Assembly: GCF_015482775.1 (NCBI RefSeq)
Contig: NZ_CP058214.1
Coordinates: 1,240,001-1,304,000, forward strand
Direction of reading: 5' to 3'
From: Kaustia mangrovi
GTDB lineage: Bacteria > Pseudomonadota > Alphaproteobacteria > Rhizobiales > Im1
DNA length: 64,000 bases
In this document: piece after piece, positions 56,435-64,000 of the stretch
How positions within the stretch are numbered: position 1 is the stretch's first letter
Layout: each line of letters opens with the position of its first letter
Notes under the pieces: generated by a model
The model's database searches: none
What the model saw: only the letters and a program-made list of their open reading frames with translations
Told to the model about the DNA's origin: nothing
Made by a program: the position numbers and the translations under genes

Positions 56435-56468
56435 CCTTCGCACCGCCACTCACAAGGCCGCCACCGCC

Positions 56469-57740
56469 ATGCATTTCTTCGCCTACCGGGATGGCGTGCT
56501 CCACGCCGAGGACACCGACCTGCGCGCCATCGCGGAGGCCGTGGGCACGCCCTTCTACTGCTATTCCACCGCGACGCTCGAACGGCACTACCGCGTCTTC
56601 GCGGAGCCCTTCGAGGGATCGGACTATCTCGTCTGCTACTCGCCCAAGGCCAATTCCAACCAGGCCGTGATCAAGACGCTCGCCGACATGGGCGCGGGCG
56701 CCGACGTGGTCTCGGAGGGCGAGCTGCGCCGGGCGCGCGCGGCGGGCATTCCGGGCGAACGCATCGTCTTCTCCGGGGTCGGCAAGACGCGCGAGGAGAT
56801 GGCCTATGCTCTGTCGGAGAACATTCTCTGCTTCAATGTGGAATCGGAGCCCGAGCTCGCGCTGCTGAACGAGGTGGCGCTCGCGGCGGGCCGGACGGCA
56901 CCCGTCTCCATCCGCATCAATCCGGATGTCGACGCACGCACCCACGCCAAGATCTCCACCGGCAAGGCGGAAGACAAGTTCGGCATCTCCTGGCTCCATG
57001 CCGAGGAGGTCTATCGCCACGCCGCCGCCATGCCGGGCCTCAAGGTGAAGGGCGTCGACATGCATATCGGCAGCCAGATCACCGACCTCGAACCCTTCGA
57101 GCAGGCCTGCACGCTGATCGCCGACCTGGTGGGCCGCCTGCGCGCGGCGGGCCACGAGATCGAGCATGTCGATGTCGGCGGCGGCCTCGGCATCCCCTAT
57201 CGCGACGGCGATCCCGAGCCGCCCCGGCCGGAGGTCTATGCGCAGCTCGTCCGCCGCTTCTTCGAGCCGCTCGGCTGCCGCATGATCATGGAGCCGGGCC
57301 GCCTCATCGCCGGCAATGCCGGCATCCTGGTGACCAGAGTGGTCTATGTGAAGCACGGCGACGCCCGCAGCTTCGTCATCGTCGATGCCGCGATGAACGA
57401 CCTGATCCGCCCGACGCTCTACGAGGCCTATCACGAGATCCGGCCGGTGGCGGAGCCCGCACCGCACGGCGACACCATCGTCGCCGACGTGGTCGGCCCG
57501 GTCTGCGAGAGCGGCGACTATCTCGCCCGGCGCCGGCAGCTTGCCGAACCGAAGCCCGGCGACCTGCTCGCCGTCATGACCGCCGGGGCCTATGGCGCGG
57601 TGCTGTCGGGCACCTACAATACGCGCCGGCTGGTGCCGGAAGTCATGGTGCGCGGCGCGCAGCATTCCGTCGTGCGCCGGCGCCCGACCTACGAGGAGCT
57701 GATCGGGCTCGACAGCCTCGCGGCGTGGCAGGACGCCTGA
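56469..57740 (+). CDS. lysA: Diaminopimelate decarboxylase
   Basis: A 423-aa PLP enzyme that decarboxylates meso-diaminopimelate to lysine. VCYSPKANSNQAVIKTLAD has the PLP-binding Lys. DVGGGLGIPYRDG, MEPGRLIAGNAGILVTRVVY and DAAMNDLIRPTLYEAYHEI follow in family order. The C-terminal GPVCESGDYLARRRQL supplies the Cys contributed to the neighbouring active site. It is 34 bp after the lipoprotein gene. Confidence 0.96.
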   Translation: MHFFAYRDGVLHAEDTDLRAIAEAVGTPFYCYSTATLERHYRVFAEPFEGSDYLVCYSPKANSNQAVIKTLADMGAGADVVSEGELRRARAAGIPGERIVFSGVGKTREEMAYALSENILCFNVESEPELALLNEVALAAGRTAPVSIRINPDVDARTHAKISTGKAEDKFGISWLHAEEVYRHAAAMPGLKVKGVDMHIGSQITDLEPFEQACTLIADLVGRLRAAGHEIEHVDVGGGLGIPYRDGDPEPPRPEVYAQLVRRFFEPLGCRMIMEPGRLIAGNAGILVTRVVYVKHGDARSFVIVDAAMNDLIRPTLYEAYHEIRPVAEPAPHGDTIVADVVGPVCESGDYLARRRQLAEPKPGDLLAVMTAGAYGAVLSGTYNTRRLVPEVMVRGAQHSVVRRRPTYEELIGLDSLAAWQDA

Positions 57741-57823
57741 GCCCCCTCGCGCAGATGTGAGCCCGGCCGGTTTCCGATGGGGCTGCCGCGGAGCGGGGAC
57801 TCTGTGCTAGACTGTCCGGCGAC

Positions 57824-60334
57824 ATGAGCAAGACACCGGACCCGGACAGGATCCTCGCCGGTAAGATTGCGCGGGCCAAGCTCGTCCTGTTCTTCGAGGC
57901 TGTGTGGACGGCGCTGTTTCCGGCCCTTGCGATCCTAGGCGCATTGGCGCTCGCCATTCTGACGGGCGCGCTGGATCTGTTGCCGACGCTCCTGCGCCTC
58001 GGTGTCCTCGCCCTCTTCCTCGTGGCGCTCGGCTGGTCGCTGCGCCCGCTCCTCCAGATCCGCTGGCCGGGCGAGGACGACGCCCTGCGCCGGCTGGAGA
58101 CGCGCTCCGGCCTGCCGCATCGCCCGGCGACCTCCTATCGCGACACCCTGCCCGACGACGAGCGGGCGCCGGCCACGAGCCAGGCGCTCTGGGCGGCGCA
58201 CAAGGCGCGGCTGGTGCGCCTGCTCGACGGGCTGAAGGCCGGCTGGCCGCGGTCCGCCCTTGCCGAGCGCGACCCCTACGCGCTGCGCTACGCGCTCGCG
58301 CTCTGCCTCATCGCGGTACTCGCGCTCACCTCCGACGAATGGACGAGCCGGATCGAGCAGGCCGTCCGCCTCGACGCCCCGGCGGCGGCGCGCACGGTCT
58401 CTCTCGACGCCTGGATCACGCCGCCCGCCTATACCGGCAAGCCGCCGATCTTCCTTGCCGGCCCCTCCGCCGCCGAGGACGCCACCGCTCCGCGCGAGGA
58501 GATCATCGTGCCGGAAGGCAGCGAGCTCGTCATCCGGCTGAACGGCGCGAGCGAACCGACCGTGCGCTTCTCCGGCACGGGCCAGCAGGCCGAAACGGTC
58601 GTGCTCGACGAGCAGAAGGTGCCGCGCGCCGCCCGCGAGAGCGTCCACGAGCTGCGCGAGACGCTCAAGCGCCCGGCCTATGTGACGGTGTCCGACAATG
58701 GCGACCGGCTCGGCTCATGGGAGCTCGCCATCCTGCCCGACAGCCCGCCCAAGGCGGAGATCCGGGGGGATCCGGCAATCACGGCCTCGCGCGCCCTGCG
58801 CTTCGACTATCGCGCGCGCGACGATTACGGCGTGACCGGCCTTGAGGCGGCATTCGACCTCTCCGACAACCAGAACGGCGAGGAAGGCGTCGATTCGGCG
58901 GGCCTGTTCATGTTCGACCCGCCCGATTTCGAGATCACCCTGCCCCGCGCCAATACCCGTGAGGCCAACAGCAGCGCGTTCCGGGACCTCACCGCGCATC
59001 CCTGGGCGGGTTTCGCGGTCGACATGCGCCTGAGGGCGACGGACGCCGCCGGCCAGACGGGCACCAGCGAGCCCGTCACCTTCACCCTGCCCGAACGCGA
59101 ATTCCGCGAGCCGCTGGCAAGGGCCCTCATCGAGCAACGCCGCAAGCTCATTCTCGACGCCGACCAGCAGCCCGTCGTCGCCCGAGCGCTGGAGGCCCTG
59201 ACGATCTATCCGGACGGCACGATCGAGCGCAGCGGCGTCTATCTTGGCATCCGCACGGTCTATCTGAACCTGCTGCGGGCGGAAAGCCGCGAGGACATCG
59301 CCTCCGTCATAGACCTGCTCTGGGAGATCGCGCTGTCGGTGGAGGACGGCAATCTCTCGCTCGCCGAGCGCGAGCTGCGCGCCGTTCAGAAGGAGCTGGA
59401 GAAGGCGCTCGCGGAGAACGCGCCGGCGGAGCGGATCGAGGAGCTCATGGCGAAGCTGCGCCAGGCGCTCGACCGCTACCTGAAGGCCATGGTCGAACAG
59501 GCCATCCGCAATGCCCAGCGCGACGGCATGAACCCGGACGAGATGGCCGAGGCGGTCCGCCCGCAGGATCTGGGGCAGATGCTCGACACGCTGGAGAACC
59601 TCGCCCGGTCCGGCGCGCGCGACGCCGCCCAGGAACTCCTGTCCCAGCTCGACAACATCCTGCGCAATCTGCGCCCCAACCTCATGAGCCGGATGTCGCC
59701 CCAGCGGAACACGCCCATGGCCCGCGCCCTCGACGAGCTCGGACAGATGATGAACCGCCAGCAGGGCCTCATGGACGAGACCTTCCGCATGCCGGAGGAG
59801 GGAGACAGCCAGCGCGGGCAGTCCCGCAATGGCCAGAACGACCCCTCGCAGTCCCTGTCCGGCCAGCAGGGCGCGCTGGGCGAGATGCTGCGCGACTTCC
59901 TGAGCCAGCTTCAGCGGCAGGGCCTCGACGCGCCCTCCTCCCTCGGCCAGGCGGAGGAGGCGATGCGCGGCGCGACGGAAGCCCTGCGCGGCCGCGAGAA
60001 GGGCGAGGCGCTGGGCCAGCAGGGCGAGGCCCTCGACAAGATGCGCCAGGGCGCGCAGGCCATGGCCGAGCAGATGATGCAGCAGGGCGAGGGCAGCACC
60101 GGCAATTTCGGCCGCCATGGCGAGGGCAGCCGGGGCGACAATCTCGACCCGCTCGGCCGCCCCCGGCGCTGGCAGGGCGAGCAATATGGCGAGAACCGCG
60201 ACGTGGTGCCGAACGAGATGGAGATCCAGCGCGCCCGGGAAATCCTCCGCTCGCTGCGCCAGAAGCTCAACGACCCCCTGCGCCCCGGCTTCGAGCGCGA
60301 CTATTTCGAACGGCTCCTGCGCAATATCTATTAA
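57824..60334 (+). CDS. DUF4175 (TIGR02302) membrane protein
   Basis: An 836-aa protein of an alphaproteobacterial family. Two N-terminal transmembrane segments (LAILGALALAILTGALDLLP; LGVLALFLVALGWSLRP) and a third near residue 155 precede a beta-rich periplasmic part (SLDAWITPPAYTGKPPIFLA). The later half has a long coiled coil (SLAERELRAVQKELEKALAE) and a Gln/Gly/Met-rich low-complexity region. It ends with MEIQRAREILRSLRQKLND and RNIY. Function is unknown; it is always found after lysA in related genomes. It is 83 bp downstream of lysA. Confidence 0.87.
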   Translation: MSKTPDPDRILAGKIARAKLVLFFEAVWTALFPALAILGALALAILTGALDLLPTLLRLGVLALFLVALGWSLRPLLQIRWPGEDDALRRLETRSGLPHRPATSYRDTLPDDERAPATSQALWAAHKARLVRLLDGLKAGWPRSALAERDPYALRYALALCLIAVLALTSDEWTSRIEQAVRLDAPAAARTVSLDAWITPPAYTGKPPIFLAGPSAAEDATAPREEIIVPEGSELVIRLNGASEPTVRFSGTGQQAETVVLDEQKVPRAARESVHELRETLKRPAYVTVSDNGDRLGSWELAILPDSPPKAEIRGDPAITASRALRFDYRARDDYGVTGLEAAFDLSDNQNGEEGVDSAGLFMFDPPDFEITLPRANTREANSSAFRDLTAHPWAGFAVDMRLRATDAAGQTGTSEPVTFTLPEREFREPLARALIEQRRKLILDADQQPVVARALEALTIYPDGTIERSGVYLGIRTVYLNLLRAESREDIASVIDLLWEIALSVEDGNLSLAERELRAVQKELEKALAENAPAERIEELMAKLRQALDRYLKAMVEQAIRNAQRDGMNPDEMAEAVRPQDLGQMLDTLENLARSGARDAAQELLSQLDNILRNLRPNLMSRMSPQRNTPMARALDELGQMMNRQQGLMDETFRMPEEGDSQRGQSRNGQNDPSQSLSGQQGALGEMLRDFLSQLQRQGLDAPSSLGQAEEAMRGATEALRGREKGEALGQQGEALDKMRQGAQAMAEQMMQQGEGSTGNFGRHGEGSRGDNLDPLGRPRRWQGEQYGENRDVVPNEMEIQRAREILRSLRQKLNDPLRPGFERDYFERLLRNIY

Positions 60335-60352
60335 GGGCGTCAGGTCCGCCCT
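60334..60352. terminator. Hairpin after the DUF4175 gene
   Basis: AGGGCG-TCAGGTC-CGCCCT, a 6-bp stem starting at the last base of the stop codon. It lies between convergent genes. No T-run follows. Confidence 0.4.
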
Positions 60353-60409
60353 CCGCACCCACTGCGGACCGGGACACGACCGCAAGGCCCGCCATCGGGC
60401 AAAGCATGT

Positions 60410-61194
60410 TCAGGGGTTCGAGGCGCCGAGATTCGTGACGGCCGTTGCGCCGAGGATCGCGCCGCCGCCATCGACCTGAAGGAGCGCGGCGCATTCCGTC
60501 GCCTCGTCGTCCATCAGCTCCTCGGCGGGCAGCGTCACCGTAACCGGTTCTCCGCTCCACATGCCGGCGGGGACGAGGCGACGCACCACATTGTAGTAGG
60601 TGAGCTCGCGCCCGCCATTCTCGCCGCGCGCGATGTCCACCGCGGTGCGCGGCATGACCATCGCCACCCAGACGGTCGCCTCGGGCACGGGCTCGCCTTC
60701 GGGGGCGGCACCCACATGGATCGTCAGCTCCTTGCCGCGATGCTCCATGGAGATCGGCACGAAGCTGTCTGCAGGGCGGGCGAGCTCGGCCTCGATCTCC
60801 TGGCGCACCTCCATCTCGCGGCTGCCGACGAAATGTTCCCGGCCATTGATGACCATCTGCGGGGTATAGACTTGCCCGTCCCCCGGCTTTCCGCATAGTC
60901 GCGCTGGCGCTTGGTGAACAGCGGCGAGCCCAGCGTATCTTTCCAGCCGAGATAGTCCCAGTAATCCACATTGAAGGTCAGGGCGACCACGCCCTCGCGC
61001 TCCGAGAGCCGGCCGAGCAGCGCGTCCGCCGGCGGGCAGGACGAGCAGCCCTGGCTGGTGAAGAGCTCCACCACCGCGACGGGCCCGGCCTCCCGGCCCG
61101 TCTCGGCAAAGGCCGGCATCGCAGCGGCGAACCCCGCCGCGGCAAGCCCTGCCGCGACCGTCCCGAGGATCTGTCTTCTGGAAAAAGCCATCAT
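60410..61194 (-). pseudogene. DUF1223 thioredoxin-like secreted protein with a one-base frameshift
   Basis: The first frame gives a Tat-like signal (FSRRQILGTVAAGLAAAGFA) and VAVVELFTSQGCSSCPPADA, the DUF1223 CXXC site. It breaks at the CCCCC run 60880-60884. The second frame continues as GQVYTPQMVINGREHFVGSR and TVWVAMVMPRTAVDIARGEN to the stop at 60410. One added G on the coding strand restores ESRGDGQVYTPQ and a 261-aa protein. The family is a periplasmic thioredoxin-like domain of unknown role. Sequencing error is the likeliest cause. Confidence 0.85.
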
Positions 61195-61273
61195 GGCAGC
61201 GAGGGTAGAGTGCCCGGCGATCGCTGGCGAGTAACGATGGAGTGAAACGTGCGTTGCCGGCCTCCAAAAGCAA

Positions 61274-61299
61274 GGGGCCCCGGCTTTTGCCGAGGCCCC
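61274..61299. terminator. Terminator after acnA
   Basis: GGGGCCCCGGC and GCCGAGGCCCC pair (mismatch at CC/GA) around TTTT. On the minus strand a TTGCTTTTGG tract follows. It lies 20 bp after the acnA stop. Confidence 0.75.
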
Positions 61300-61318
61300 C
61301 GAAGTGCCGTATCCCGCG

Positions 61319-64000
61319 TCAGGCGGCGCGCGCCAGATTGCGCAGCACATAGTGCAGGATGCCGCCGTTCCTGTAGTAGTCGAGCTCGTCGAGCGTATCG
61401 ATGCGGCAGATCAGCGGCACGCTCTCCACCCGCCCGTCGGCAAACGCGATCTCCGCAGTGACGGTCGCGCGGGGTTCGAGCGCGTCGAGCCCCTTGATGT
61501 TCACCGTCTCGTCGCCCTTGAGGCCGAGCTCCTGCCAGCCCTGCCCGTCCTGGAACTGGAGCGGCAGGACGCCCATGCCGACGAGGTTGGAGCGGTGGAT
61601 GCGCTCGAAGGACTGCGCGATCACCGCGCGCACGCCCAGGAGCCGCGTGCCCTTGGCCGCCCAGTCGCGGCTCGAGCCCGTGCCGTACTCCTTGCCGGCG
61701 AAGACGACGAGCGGCACGCCCTCGTCCTGATAGCGCATGGCGGCATCGTAGATCGCCATCTGCTCGCCCGACGGATAGTGGATCGTGTAGCCGCCCTCGA
61801 CGCCTTCCACCATCTGGTTCTTGATGCGGATATTGGCGAAGGTGCCGCGCATCATTACCTCGTGATTGCCGCGCCGCGAGCCGTAGGAGTTGAAGTCGAC
61901 CACGTCGACGCCATGCTCGACCAGATACTGGCCGGCCGGGCTGTCCTTCTTGATCGCGCCGGCGGGCGAGATGTGGTCGGTGGTGATGGAGTCGAGGAAG
62001 AGCCCCATGACGCGGGCGTTCTCCACGTCGTTCACCGCCTTGGGCTCCTTCGCCATGTTCTCGAAGAAGGGCGGGTGCTGCACATAGGTGGAGGAGGTGT
62101 CCCAGTTATAGGTGAGCCCGCCCGTGACCGCGATCGTCTGCCAGGTCTCGTCGCCCTTGAAGACATCGCCATAGCGCTCGCGGAACATCTGGTCGGTGAC
62201 GGTGGAGCGCACGAGCTCGGCGATCTCCTTGCTCTGAGGCCAGATGTCCTTCAGATAGACCGGCTTACCGGTCTTGTCCTCGCCGAGCGGATCCTTGGCG
62301 AGATCGATCTGCATGCTGCCGGCCAGCGCATAGGCCACGACCAGCGGCGGCGAGGCGAGATAGTTCGCCTTCACATCCGGGTTGATGCGGCCCTCGAAGT
62401 TGCGGTTTCCGGAGAGCACCGAGCAGGCCACGATGTCGTTGTCGCGGATCGCCTCGGAAATATGCTCCGGCAGCGGGCCGGAATTGCCGATGCAGGTGGT
62501 GCAGCCATAGCCGACGAGGTCGAAGCCGAGCTTGTCGAGATCGTCCTGCAGGCCGGCGCGCTCCAGATAGTCGGTCACCACCTGGGACCCCGGCGCGAGC
62601 GACGTCTTCACCCACGGCTTGACCTCGAGGCCCTTCTCGATGGCGTTGCGCGCCAGAAGGCCCGCCGCGATCAGCACGTTCGGGTTGGAGGTGTTGGTGC
62701 ACGAGGTGATGGCCGCGATGACGATGTCGCCATGACCGAGATCGTAATTCTCGCCCTTGACGTCGTAGCGCGAGGCGATGTCGTCGGCGCGATTGAACTC
62801 CGACTCCATCACGCGGGCGAAATCCGTCGACGCGTCCGTCATGGCGACCCGGTCCTGCGGACGCTTCGGCCCGGCAAGGCTCGGCACGACGTCGCCGAGA
62901 TCGAGCTCCAGCGCATCGGTGAAGGCCGGGTCCGGCGTGTCGGCGGTGCGGAACATGCCCTGCGCCTTGGCATAGGCCTCCACCAGCGCGATCACGTCGT
63001 CGCCGCGGCCCGTCGCCTTCAGATAGTTCAGCGTGTCGTTGTCGACGGGGAAGAAGCCGCAGGTCGCACCATATTCCGGCGCCATGTTGGAGATCGTCGC
63101 CTGGTCCTCCAGCGACAGATTGCCCAGCCCCGGCCCGTAGAACTCGACGAACTTCCCGACCACGCCCTTCTGGCGCAGCATCTGGGTGACGGTGAGCACG
63201 AGGTCGGTCGCCGTCACGCCCTCATTGAGCTTACCGGTGAGCTTGAAGCCGATCACCTCCGGAATGACCATGGAGATCGGCTGGCCGAGCATGGCGGCCT
63301 CCGCCTCGATGCCGCCCACGCCCCAGCCAAGCACGGAGAGCCCGTTGATCATGGTGGTGTGGCTGTCGGTGCCGACAAGGGTGTCGGGGAACGCATAGGA
63401 GACCGTCTCCCCATTCTCCGACACGTCCTTGGTCCACACGGTGCGGCCGAGATATTCGAGGTTCACCTGGTGGCAGATGCCGGTGCCCGGCGGCACGACG
63501 CGGAAATTGTCGAAGGCGTCCTGGCCCCATTTGAGGAAGGTGTAGCGCTCGCCGTTACGCTCGTATTCGCGCTCGACATTCCGCTTGAACGACGTCGGCG
63601 TGCCGAAATAGTCCACCATCACCGAGTGGTCGATCACCAGATCGACCGGCGCCAGCGGGTTGATCTTCTCCGGATCGCCGCCGAGCGCCGACATGGCGTC
63701 GCGCATCGCGGCGAGGTCGACCACCGCCGGCACGCCGGTGAAATCCTGCATCAGCACGCGCGCCGGACGGAACGCGATCTCGTGGCTGGACCGGCGCTCC
63801 TTCGCCCAGTCGGCCATCGCCTGGATGTCGTCCTTCGTCACGGAGCGGCCATCCTCGTGGCGCAGGAGGTTCTCCAGCAGGACCTTCAGCGAGAACGGCA
63901 GCCCGGACACGCCGTCCAGCCCGTTCTTCTCCGCCTCCTTGAGGTCGAAATAGGCGTAGGTCTTGCCGTTGGCCTGAAGCTCGCGGCGGCAATTGAAGCT
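61319..64000 (-). CDS. acnA: Aconitate hydratase A (right end at window edge)
   Basis: At least 893 aa of an AcnA/IRP-type aconitase, which interconverts citrate and isocitrate; only the first few residues are outside. The 4Fe-4S ligands are the Cys in [13 protein letters not shown] and the CTTC pair in [20 protein letters not shown]. The swivel domain [18 protein letters not shown]-type segment ([18 protein letters not shown]) is intact. The visible N-terminus begins [20 protein letters not shown], so the start codon is a few codons right of the window. It is followed by a terminator at 61274-61299. Confidence 0.96.
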   Translation of the reverse strand, partial: SFNCRRELQANGKTYAYFDLKEAEKNGLDGVSGLPFSLKVLLENLLRHEDGRSVTKDDIQAMADWAKERRSSHEIAFRPARVLMQDFTGVPAVVDLAAMRDAMSALGGDPEKINPLAPVDLVIDHSVMVDYFGTPTSFKRNVEREYERNGERYTFLKWGQDAFDNFRVVPPGTGICHQVNLEYLGRTVWTKDVSENGETVSYAFPDTLVGTDSHTTMINGLSVLGWGVGGIEAEAAMLGQPISMVIPEVIGFKLTGKLNEGVTATDLVLTVTQMLRQKGVVGKFVEFYGPGLGNLSLEDQATISNMAPEYGATCGFFPVDNDTLNYLKATGRGDDVIALVEAYAKAQGMFRTADTPDPAFTDALELDLGDVVPSLAGPKRPQDRVAMTDASTDFARVMESEFNRADDIASRYDVKGENYDLGHGDIVIAAITSCTNTSNPNVLIAAGLLARNAIEKGLEVKPWVKTSLAPGSQVVTDYLERAGLQDDLDKLGFDLVGYGCTTCIGNSGPLPEHISEAIRDNDIVACSVLSGNRNFEGRINPDVKANYLASPPLVVAYALAGSMQIDLAKDPLGEDKTGKPVYLKDIWPQSKEIAELVRSTVTDQMFRERYGDVFKGDETWQTIAVTGGLTYNWDTSSTYVQHPPFFENMAKEPKAVNDVENARVMGLFLDSITTDHISPAGAIKKDSPAGQYLVEHGVDVVDFNSYGSRRGNHEVMMRGTFANIRIKNQMVEGVEGGYTIHYPSGEQMAIYDAAMRYQDEGVPLVVFAGKEYGTGSSRDWAAKGTRLLGVRAVIAQSFERIHRSNLVGMGVLPLQFQDGQGWQELGLKGDETVNIKGLDALEPRATVTAEIAFADGRVESVPLICRIDTLDELDYYRNGGILHYVLRNLARAA

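Overview
The window looks like a chromosomal segment of a high-GC alphaproteobacterium, most likely of the order Hyphomicrobiales (Rhizobiales). Evidence is the protein content (PhaR/PhaA/PhaB, BetI/BetA, an IalB-family protein, DUF2125, DUF2794 and DUF4175 proteins, B12-dependent ribonucleotide reductase), the tlpA <> argH-lipoprotein-lysA-DUF4175 order known from rhizobia, and GAAC-N7-GAAC SOS boxes of the alphaproteobacterial type. I saw no rRNA, tRNA, CRISPR array, prophage or insertion sequence.

Layout. 1-2.8 kb: choline uptake and oxidation (start of choX, then betI and betA) with a likely BetI operator. 2.9-11.6 kb: a small secreted protein, a DsbA-fold isomerase, argG, a frameshifted marR, typA, rlmN, an IalB-family protein, an RNA methyltransferase and a quinone oxidoreductase. 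11.7-18.6 kb: DUF1232 protein, sorbosone-dehydrogenase-like beta-propeller, heme-binding-type protein, gamma-glutamyltransferase, PAS-GGDEF-EAL protein and a frameshifted DUF1326 gene. 18.7-25.7 kb: phaR divergent from phaA-phaB, a sulfite dehydrogenase/cytochrome c pair, a DUF985 cupin, DUF2125 and a ChaC-like protein. 25.8-28.2 kb: ycaQ and an unknown gene, each with its own SOS box, then an orphan secreted- or toxin-like ORF behind a large inverted repeat. 28.3-36.4 kb: DctP-DctQ-DctM TRAP transporter, nrdJ, plsC-like, DUF218, ftsX. 36.4-42.4 kb: ftsE, DUF4396, hpt, frameshifted htpG with a heat-shock promoter, a structured gap, DUF2794 and a Bax-inhibitor-1 protein. 42.5-50.4 kb: ABC permease and ATPase divergent from a GDSL esterase, then thpR, LMW-PTP, pterin dehydratase, haloalkane dehalogenase, cobalamin adenosyltransferase and rhomboid. 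50.6-53.8 kb: etfB-etfA, 3-hydroxybutyryl-CoA dehydrogenase, GFA-family protein. 53.9-64 kb: tlpA, argH, a small lipoprotein, lysA, DUF4175, frameshifted DUF1223 and most of acnA.

How the genes work together. PHB metabolism (phaR/A/B) and fatty-acid-type oxidation (etfBA, hbd) share acetoacetyl-CoA and 3-hydroxybutyryl-CoA intermediates. argG and argH are the last two steps of arginine synthesis but lie 50 kb apart. nrdJ needs adenosylcobalamin, which the PduO-type transferase makes. ftsEX acts in division, and SorAB-type proteins pass sulfite electrons to cytochrome c.

The most interesting region is 25.7-27.7 kb. Two promoters of the same design (TTGAC-like -35, TATTTT -10, perfect GAAC-N7-GAAC box over the -10) drive a crosslink-repair glycosylase of the YcaQ family and an unknown 174-aa protein. 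The unknown protein carries a C-terminal QLSLW motif resembling a sliding-clamp-binding peptide. A second point needing caution is that four genes are each broken by one missing base next to a G/C run, a pattern that fits base-calling error better than gene decay.
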